Shown here: one piece after another, positions 54,169 through 58,680 of the stretch | How the letters are laid out: each line of letters opens with the position of its first letter | How positions within the stretch are numbered: position 1 is the stretch's first letter | DNA from: a virus | Length of the DNA: 58,680 nt | IMG/VR virus record: IMGVR_UViG_3300036911_000012 | Location: 1-58,680 of that record | Strand: one strand, 5' to 3' | Notes under the pieces: model-generated | Told to the model about the DNA's origin: nothing | The model's input: the letters and a program-made list of their open reading frames with translations, nothing else | Database searches by the model: none | Made by a program: the position numbers and the translations under genes

Positions 54169-55467
54169 GCACGCCAGAAGAACGACACTCGCCGCACGAG
54201 TTTCCGTCGTGCAGTTCGAGCACGCCACGCCAACAGCACTTGTAGGCTGTTGTTGATACGATGTTCCTGTAAGCCCCAGAGAAGCGCCACCTCCACTACC
54301 TGCCGTGGCGACAAAGCTGTACGACCCCGTAATACCAAGCGTGACAGGGCCAACCGCACTGCTCTCACCACCAGCCAGCACAGTTCCAGTTGGGTCGCGC
54401 CCAGCGCCACTGTCTATACCGCGCAGCACGCGCCCACGCGCGTCTGCGATTCCGCTCGCCCCGTTCGCGGCAGCCCACCCGTTCGGACACGTGGCGAGAT
54501 TAAACATGGCCACTTCCCCCGGAGGCGCAGTTGGTCCGGTCGACGTAAGCACAAACTCAACTCCGTCAAACGTAGCCGCCGCAATCTGCCCTGGAACCAG
54601 CTCACCCCCTGCCATAGGAGCTACCCCAGCGGGGGTTTGTCGGTACAAGTTTTCAATCGAGGCCGCCCCTACAGCTATGGTCGTAGGCCCTGTGTTGAGC
54701 GTGGCCGGGGTGAACACAATACTCGTGCCATATGTATTGGTAAACCCCGTGGGGACGGTAGCCCCCACAGTTATGGCGTTGGCCGCCCCGCCTATAGAAC
54801 TTCCAGTAAAAACGTATGACCCAAGCCCAGGTGGCGGGTACGCGAGCCCCAGCATGGACGCCGTAACGCTGGCGGGGCCTAAATTGCCCGCCGCTGCGCC
54901 ACTGGCAAGCATGGACGCCGTAACGCTGGCTGGGCCTAAATTGCCCGCCGCTGCGCCACTGGCAAGCATGGACGCCGTAACGCTGGCGTGGCCTAAATTG
55001 CCCGCCGCTGCGCCACTGGCAAGCATGGACGCCGTAACGCTGGCGGGGCCTAAATTGCCCGCCGCTGCGCCACTGGCCATTTTCGACGACGTAACTGCAC
55101 CGGGAGATATGACCGTCGCAAACGACCCCAAACTTGTTAGCACGTCCCCCGTAAGCACGGGAGCTTGCGCAGATTGAAGGGTGCCAAGGAGCGAGGTGGT
55201 CTGTACTTGTCCTGTGGCAAATATACTGGCCCCAGGAGCAGTTATGGTCGCGCTGTATACCTGCCCAAGCACTACGGTCAGGTTCGTCAGGATGCTGTTG
55301 AACGTCGCGCCCGGCACGCGCCCGAGCCCGTTCGTCCAGGGCACAGCATTGATCTGGTTCTGCACCGACGAGGGGGTGACCTGCGCCTGTGCGCAGAGGC
55401 TACTCCCAAGAGTAAGCGCCAGGGCCGCCACTCTGGCAACGTTGCGAAGTCGTAATAGTCGCAGCAT
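54157..55467 (-). CDS. Tail fibre / collar protein with Sec signal peptide, 436 aa
   Basis: A signal peptide at about 1-29 (basic start, [12 protein letters not shown], then Gln) is followed by the module shared with the 803-aa gene, a four-unit 19-residue repeat (residues 130-205) and a C-terminal tail-collar-like domain: [23 protein letters not shown], ending VVLLACQKL, as in phage receptor-binding collar proteins. It is transcribed from the strong promoter at 55497-55525. Export of a collar-domain fibre is unexpected. Confidence 0.78.
   Translation of the reverse strand: MLRLLRLRNVARVAALALTLGSSLCAQAQVTPSSVQNQINAVPWTNGLGRVPGATFNSILTNLTVVLGQVYSATITAPGASIFATGQVQTTSLLGTLQSAQAPVLTGDVLTSLGSFATVISPGAVTSSKMASGAAAGNLGPASVTASMLASGAAAGNLGHASVTASMLASGAAAGNLGPASVTASMLASGAAAGNLGPASVTASMLGLAYPPPGLGSYVFTGSSIGGAANAITVGATVPTGFTNTYGTSIVFTPATLNTGPTTIAVGAASIENLYRQTPAGVAPMAGGELVPGQIAAATFDGVEFVLTSTGPTAPPGEVAMFNLATCPNGWAAANGASGIADARGRVLRGIDSGAGRDPTGTVLAGGESSAVGPVTLGITGSYSFVATAGSGGGASLGLTGTSYQQQPTSAVGVACSNCTTETRAASVVLLACQKL
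54851..55078 (-). repeat. 57-bp tandem repeat, four units, in the fibre gene
   Basis: Four consecutive units of 57 bp with only a few differences encode four copies of a 19-residue unit ending in TASML. Repeat number can change without breaking the frame, so fibre length may vary. Confidence 0.97.
55283..55431 (-). repeat. 149-bp duplicated fibre N-terminal module, copy 2
   Basis: Matches 53907-54055 with one difference. The palindrome copy inside (55400) is identical to that at 54024, so the site was duplicated along with the module. Confidence 0.97.
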
Positions 55468-55483
55468 CGAAACGGCCCCCGTG

Positions 55484-55525
55484 TAGCGTGCGCGATACTA
55501 TACACGCACGCTACGAGCGTGTCAA
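55484..55525 (-). promoter_or_regulatory. Strong sigma70 promoter with inverted repeat over the -10
   Basis: On the minus strand TTGACA (55525-55520) and TATAGT (55502-55497) are 17 bases apart. A 9-bp perfect inverted repeat (55484-55492 with 55505-55513) is centred on the -10, a typical operator position. It reads into the fibre genes and probably the lysis cassette. Confidence 0.85.
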
Positions 55526-55544
55526 GCTCGTATCGGCCCCCGCT

Positions 55545-55808
55545 TTATTCGCCGCCGAATGGCAGCTCCGGGTCTTCGGCTGGAACGGCGGTCAGTTCAC
55601 TGTGCGGCACTTCGGGCTCCGGCTTCTCGACCGACACCCACTGCCCGTCTGGGTGTTTCCACATAATCCAGCCATCGAACAGGCCGCCGATGCAGACGCC
55701 GTGGTCGTCGCTGAACGGGATGATGCGGCTTTCGACGATCTCGCCCCTGACCCCCTTGCGCTTGTCGTCGCTTGCGACCGTAAATTTCTTACCCACCGTA
55801 CCCCCCAT
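55545..55808 (-). CDS. Hypothetical protein, 87 aa
   Basis: A small beta-rich domain (about 1-60, with FDGWIMWKHPDGQW) and an acidic Pro/Glu tail. It is 9 bases from the neighbouring gene and is perhaps an early host-takeover protein. No family recognised. Confidence 0.65.
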   Translation of the reverse strand: MGGTVGKKFTVASDDKRKGVRGEIVESRIIPFSDDHGVCIGGLFDGWIMWKHPDGQWVSVEKPEPEVPHSELTAVPAEDPELPFGGE

Positions 55809-55817
55809 AGACCTGAA

Positions 55818-56012
55818 TTACTTTTTCTTGCCGAAATTCTCGGCGAACACCGCCCGCTTGCGCTCCGCAGGGTTGGACGAGTTCCTGGCCTGCGCGAGTT
55901 TACTCGCCGGTATTTTCTGCCCCTGGGGCACCCCCAGCTCCTTATGCAGGAACCCCTTGTGCGACGGTTTAATTTTTATCGGCTTGAGCTTACTCTCGGA
56001 AGTAGCTTTCAC
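55818..56012 (-). CDS. Small basic protein, 64 aa (GTG start)
   Basis: Lys-rich protein with KPSHKGFLHKELGVPQG and an NPAERKRAVFAENF end, a pattern I know from many short phage proteins of unknown function that often lie near head genes. A palindrome copy (55990-56005) overlaps its first codons. GTG 56012 is the start. Confidence 0.7.
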   Translation of the reverse strand: MKATSESKLKPIKIKPSHKGFLHKELGVPQGQKIPASKLAQARNSSNPAERKRAVFAENFGKKK

Positions 56013-56074
56013 GAGTAACCCCTCTTACACCCGCCAGCTCGCCATACTTGCCGGCTCACCCCCCATTACAGCGG

Positions 56075-56110
56075 CAGCCCCGAACCCTGCGTCGTAGGTT
56101 CGGGGCTGCC
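56075..56110 (+). terminator. 13-bp perfect hairpin, terminator-like
   Basis: 56075-56087 pairs perfectly with 56098-56110 (13 bp, 10-base loop), followed on the plus strand by CTTTCC. The T tract is short. It lies in a 165-bp gap without genes between 55818-56012 and 56178-56513. Confidence 0.55.
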
Positions 56111-56177
56111 TTTCCAAACGTCGAGGGGGTGGGGCCGTCTGGAGGAGTCTTGCGCATAGCACGTTTGACGCGGGTAG

Positions 56178-56513
56178 TCAACCCCCAAGTACGGCCCGGC
56201 TGACTGTCGTAGTAGACTGCGTAGGCGGCACGTGCTCGGGCCACGAGGCGAAGCCCCCTTCGCGCTTCTGGTCGTTGTCGGGGTGTCCTATGGCAAGCAT
56301 GCGGGCGAGCACCGCATACTGTCGACCGTCATGGTCGAACACCGACAGATTCACGGTGTGCTCGTTGTGAACGTACGTGATGATGGCGGCATGGGGGAGG
56401 ATTGCCCCGTCCTTGCGCATCACTTGTCGCACCTTCTGCGCTCGGTCGTTCTTCTCGTCGAAGTACGGCCAGTAATGCACGACTCGACCAATGGCGGGTT
56501 CGCTGAGCAACAT
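56178..56513 (-). CDS. Hypothetical protein, 111 aa
   Basis: The sequence (VVHYWPYF, AAIITYVHNEHTVNLSVFDHDG, ASWPEH) resembles a small beta-barrel-type phage protein family I have seen but cannot name. It is served by the minus-strand promoter at 56562-56588. Confidence 0.65.
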   Translation of the reverse strand: MLLSEPAIGRVVHYWPYFDEKNDRAQKVRQVMRKDGAILPHAAIITYVHNEHTVNLSVFDHDGRQYAVLARMLAIGHPDNDQKREGGFASWPEHVPPTQSTTTVSRAVLGG

Positions 56514-56561
56514 GTAAGGGTCTCTCTTTTATAACGCCCCAGTATTTTGGGGTGGAGGTGT

Positions 56562-56588
56562 TTTATAGGGGAGGGGTTTTTGTGTCAA
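56562..56588 (-). promoter_or_regulatory. Minus-strand sigma70-type promoter
   Basis: TTGACA at 56588-56583 and TATAAA at 56567-56562, with a 15-base spacer (or ATAAAA at 16). A CCCCA...TGGGG palindrome follows just downstream and could be an operator. It reads into 56513-56178. Confidence 0.55.
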
Positions 56589-56639
56589 GGTGTTTTATCG
56601 TTTTTCGGTGTGGGTGTTTAAGGATGTAAGGGAATTGGA

Positions 56640-57206
56640 AAATCCGGGTCATATGGTTGAAGGGTCCCTAAAGGCGAGGTCCCCCTGCCCCTACCCCGGT
56701 CCAGGCGCCCCGCCGACCCTGGGGGGTACATTCCCCCTCCCTAGGACAGAGAGACGGTCTGCGCCTACTCGCAAGAGTAAGCTCCCCCTCCCTCTGGTAG
56801 ACACCGGACGGTCCCCGCTGCAATCGGGACTGGCGCCAGACAAAGGCGTCCCCAGACTGACCAAGCCTAAGGGTGAGCTAAGACGCTCAGGCAGTCGCCC
56901 GTAAAAGCTGATGAAGTGCAGCAGGGGGAAACTAGAACGGAGCGCGGACAAGTGGCGCTTTCTCCCACAAGGAAGGTTAAGACCTTCCGGGAGCCGAACC
57001 CCGGAAGGTCAAACTGAAAAGGCGCCAAAGTCTGCAAAAACTCGATATGGCACGGCGAAGCAAGCCTACCCCTGCAACGCCCCTAATCGCATCCCGCGAG
57101 CCGCTAACAATCGAGAGAACACGAATGACCTGAGCGGAAGCCTGGGGAACAATGCACAACAAAGACCCAACATGAAAGCCGGGGGCCTAGCAAGCTCCCG
57201 GCCTTT
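56640..57206 (+). ncRNA. Candidate large structured RNA or leader, no convincing gene
   Basis: A 570-base stretch with no credible protein gene but many complementary segments. 56962-56993 can form CTCCC/GGGAG plus GGAAGGT/ACCTTCC, while 56981-56990 can pair with 57001-57010 (10 bp perfect); the two exclude each other, as in RNA switches. Other pairs: CTCGAT 57041 with ATCGAG 57110, CAGACT near 56853 with AGTCTG near 57029, AGCGC 56941 with GCGCT 56954, and GCCGGG 57178 with CCCGGC 57197. A-rich single-stranded linkers lie between. I see no known RNA class (not tRNA, tmRNA or RNase P). Confidence 0.35.
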
Positions 57207-57250
57207 ACATAGTAAGCCTTACTCTTGGAGTAAGGCTTACTATGTAAAGG
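57202..57250. repeat. Perfect 23-bp-arm hairpin centred on a palindrome copy
   Basis: 57202-57224 and 57228-57250 are perfect inverted repeats with a 3-base loop (TTG). The inner part is the palindrome in its 15-bp form. The right arm ends in AAAGG, the ribosome-binding site of the gene at 57259, so the RNA hairpin would hide that site. It could also form a cruciform or bind a dimeric protein. Confidence 0.95.
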
Positions 57251-57258
57251 AGAACGTC

Positions 57259-57534
57259 ATGAAAAAGCTTTATGGAGAACAAGACTACCTCGCCAAGACG
57301 CTAAAAAGCGTCGAGCCGGTCGAAGTCACGCGCAACGCGCGCAAAGTGCGCGCTTGCGGCGTTATCTCGACTGCCCAGCATACTGGGCATGTGATGTTTG
57401 CGCGCGCGATCAAGGTCGCGCCGCGCACGCTCAAAAACGCCAAGAATGCGTCGTCCAAGGGGGCGGCGTCGGAAGTGAGGAAAATTTCTATAGAGGAGTA
57501 CCGCGCAACATCCATCTGGGCCTCTTGGGAGTAA
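57259..57534 (+). CDS. Small basic protein, 91 aa, behind the large hairpin
   Basis: A Lys/Arg/Ala-rich protein with a probable helical, DNA- or RNA-binding character (NARKVRACG, RTLKNAKNASSKG). AAAGGAG lies 5 bases before the ATG and is partly inside the 49-base hairpin, so translation is probably controlled. Its stop is part of a degenerate palindrome copy (57519-57534). Unknown family. Confidence 0.65.
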   Translation: MKKLYGEQDYLAKTLKSVEPVEVTRNARKVRACGVISTAQHTGHVMFARAIKVAPRTLKNAKNASSKGAASEVRKISIEEYRATSIWASWE

Positions 57535-58158
57535 GTCAAGAAACCCTCCTATGCGGCGTACGAAAACGAGACGCAAAGCCTTCGGATGAACTGAGCGCGC
57601 CAGCCAAATATGTAATGGAGTGCGAACCTTACATATTTAACGGGTACACTCGTTTGGCACAAAAAAGCCACAATTGGGCATCGCAACATTACAAGTTGCG
57701 TCAACCTTGCGTGCTTGAAGTTGATTGTGGCAAAAGTGCGGCCGTAAGGGCGGCAGCGCTGTGCTAAGTCGTTGTCTTTGTTATCTTGTATATGTTATTC
57801 TTATTAGTAATTAATAAATTCATACTGTTTCTATACGAAGTTCGTGATAAGCTCGTACGAGCTGGTTGATAGCGCACCTTACCGCCCTTATGTGTGTTTT
57901 TCGGTCTTAGAATAAACAATTAAAAATTCCCCTGCAACATCAAACACTTGCAAAATCTTATTCTAAACCCCCTCTGACCATCGCATGGTAAAACCGTGAC
58001 AAGCCACGACATGCGCACGGTTTGCGCAACCTTTTCGCACGCAAAAGTAAAACACTTGTACCCCCTTGACATGCCTCTCTTGCCTGTTTATGTATAAAAC
58101 CATAAGCAGGGGCCATCACGGCGTACGCCGAGCGTACACCTTCCGCGAGAGACATACC
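57535..58158. other. AT-rich intergenic control region
   Basis: 624 bp without a convincing gene, clearly more AT-rich than the rest from 57775 on. It contains an ATATGTAA/TTACATAT inverted pair near 57605-57635, a 14-bp palindrome at 57850-57863 (AGCTCGTACGAGCT), a 9-bp inverted repeat (57907-57915 with 57958-57966) and the promoter at 58066. AT richness and nested repeats suit a replication origin or control region; not proven. Confidence 0.5.
58066..58094 (+). promoter_or_regulatory. Promoter of the HTH regulator gene
   Basis: TTGACA at 58066-58071 is followed after 17 bases by TATGTA (58089-58094); TATAAA at 58093 is an alternative -10 with a 21-base spacer. It reads into the regulator gene at 58159, which sits at the end of the AT-rich region. 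Confidence 0.55.
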
Positions 58159-58650
58159 ATGAGCGTACGGGAAACGCTAGTAACGCGTGCATACGTTGCG
58201 GAATGCTTAGGCGTTTCGCAACAAACGATTGCGAGATGGGAACGCAGCGGCGTATCACCCATACGAGCGAGGCGCACAGTTCGTACGAAGCAACTGCGCT
58301 ACACCCTTGCCGACATCGAAGCCTACAAAGAGTGGCTGGCGACCGAGCAGCTTGAGGAAATTCCCCTGCCGCCCAAACCCGCCACGTCGGCCAAGGCAAA
58401 GCCCGCAACCTTACAAGTTGCAAGCGCTCCCGCCGACTTGTCGGCTGTGTTAGACTATCCCGTTGAACTATTAACAGATGAACAACGTGGATTGTTTGAC
58501 ACGAAGATGAACTGGTCGATCTCGCAAGGCGACTCCCAAGAGTCGGCTTGGAACTGGGCGCGTAACTTCGTGTGCGCGCAATTCCTGCTGGGCGAATACG
58601 CTGGCGGGGTATACAATTCGCCCGACGAAGACTTAGCTGCGTATGAGTAG
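58159..58650 (+). CDS. MerR/excisionase-type HTH regulator, 163 aa
   Basis: Residues 6-60 form a winged HTH of the MerR/excisionase kind: TRAYVAECLGVSQQTIARWERSG (with SQQTIARWE as recognition helix), an Arg-rich wing, then YTLADIEAYKEWL. A Pro/Ala/Lys linker (about 70-95) leads to a helical C-terminal part. It has its own promoter and contains a diverged palindrome copy (58530). As a DNA-binding protein beside the control region it is a candidate reader of the genome-wide palindrome. Confidence 0.75.
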   Translation: MSVRETLVTRAYVAECLGVSQQTIARWERSGVSPIRARRTVRTKQLRYTLADIEAYKEWLATEQLEEIPLPPKPATSAKAKPATLQVASAPADLSAVLDYPVELLTDEQRGLFDTKMNWSISQGDSQESAWNWARNFVCAQFLLGEYAGGVYNSPDEDLAAYE

Positions 58651-58660
58651 AAATACTCAT
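58643..58660. repeat. Inverted-order hairpin ATGAGTA-TACTCAT at gene end
   Basis: 7-bp perfect arms with a GAAA loop, overlapping the stop codon of the regulator gene. The halves are the palindrome halves in reverse order (GAGTA before TACTC). It may be a weak terminator or a chance match. Confidence 0.5.
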
Positions 58661-58680
58661 TCCGCACGGCTTGACTTTTA

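Larger units (their letters stand above)
261..58545. repeat. Genome-wide 16-bp palindrome family TTACTC-N4-GAGTAA
   Basis: About 62 copies match at least 8, usually 10-11, of the 12 specified bases; the spacer is mostly YYRR. Starts: 261, 1161, 1275, 1623, 2392, 2953, 3322, 3791, 4135, 4750, 5474, 6288, 6570, 7034, 8299, 9546, 9864, 10633, 11008, 11601, 12066, 12533, 13337, 14009, 14406, 15369, 15817, 16669, 17373, 18016, 19153, 19357, 20153, 23227 (only exact copy), 24379, 24682, 26389, 27557, 28228, 28261, 28852, 30223, 31011, 32140, 33261, 35312, 36190, 37238, 39094, 40943, 42039, 45259, 46972, 47915, 49406, 51638, 54024, 55400, 55990, 56765, 57519, 58530. Variants with a 3-base spacer: 21035, 21478, 32843, 57219. 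Sites inside genes fall in all three codon phases, which points to selection on DNA or RNA. The function is unknown; operator, stoperator, partition-like or translational-hairpin roles are possible. The last positions vary toward YTACTC...GAGTAR. Confidence 0.93.

Noticed and set aside
56640-57206. Group I intron, RNase P RNA or tmRNA
   Set aside because: I could not find the conserved core sequences of any of these, and the region interrupts no gene.
56911-57258. N-terminal extension of the 91-aa protein gene through the structured region
   Set aside because: The extended frame would translate both strong hairpins, and the ATG at 57259 has its own AAAGGAG, so the short form is preferred.
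57354-57767. 137-aa plus-strand reading frame overlapping the 91-aa gene
   Set aside because: It is out of frame with the better-supported gene for half its length and has no ribosome-binding site; the remaining part shows no recognisable protein pattern.
58660-58680. Promoter formed across the window ends if the genome is circular
   Set aside because: TTGACT at 58671 has no acceptable -10 at 16-18 bases when joined to the start of the window, and circularity cannot be shown from the sequence.

Overview
The window looks like a complete or nearly complete genome of a short-tailed (podovirus-like) double-stranded DNA phage. The host is probably a Gram-negative proteobacterium, inferred from Sec signal peptides, a GH19-type endolysin with a peptidoglycan-binding domain, host-type sigma70 promoters and moderately high G+C. 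There is no integrase, no tape-measure or tail-tube gene and no phage RNA polymerase, so a lytic phage using host RNA polymerase is the simplest reading. I cannot name a species.

Layout. (1) 65-19839, plus strand: early and replication arm. It holds small unknown genes, a MoxR-type AAA+ ATPase with its VWA/metallopeptidase-like partner, a family A DNA polymerase, MazG, a winged-helix protein, a Cas4/RecB-like nuclease, a VRR-NUC nuclease, an SNF2-type helicase split by an intein in its Walker A loop, a likely ssDNA-binding protein, a primase-helicase and an HNH nuclease. (2) 19717-45249, minus strand: a second HNH nuclease and a small HTH protein, then the virion genes. These are a 2460-aa polyvalent internal protein, a 1141-aa internal protein with a lytic-type domain, a third internal protein, GNAT, tail and connector proteins, coat, scaffold, decoration-like proteins, and a tailspike with two small secreted partners. 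(3) 45290-49404: portal (minus), with the small and large terminase genes on the opposite strand. (4) 49425-55467, minus: lysis cassette, then two large fibre/spike genes, all fired from a strong promoter with an inverted repeat over its -10. (5) 55545-58650: small genes, a 650-bp highly structured region without convincing genes, an AT-rich control region and a MerR/excisionase-type HTH regulator.

The outstanding feature is a 16-bp palindrome, TTACTC-N4-GAGTAA (spacer mostly YYRR). It occurs about 62 times plus four 15-bp variants, roughly every 0.6 kb in the left arm and every 1.2 kb in the right arm. It lies between genes and inside them, in all three codon phases, so it appears to be conserved as DNA (or RNA hairpin) and not as protein. 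At gene junctions one copy often supplies the stop codon of one gene and the Shine-Dalgarno sequence of the next. One copy sits at the tip of a perfect 23-bp-arm hairpin. Some modules that look recently acquired (mazG, one tailspike cluster, lysis genes) lack it. This resembles a genome-wide operator, stoperator or centromere-like system whose binding protein is unknown; three small HTH proteins in the window are candidates.

The second unusual feature is that seven phage proteins, including three large spike/fibre proteins, start with apparent Sec signal peptides.
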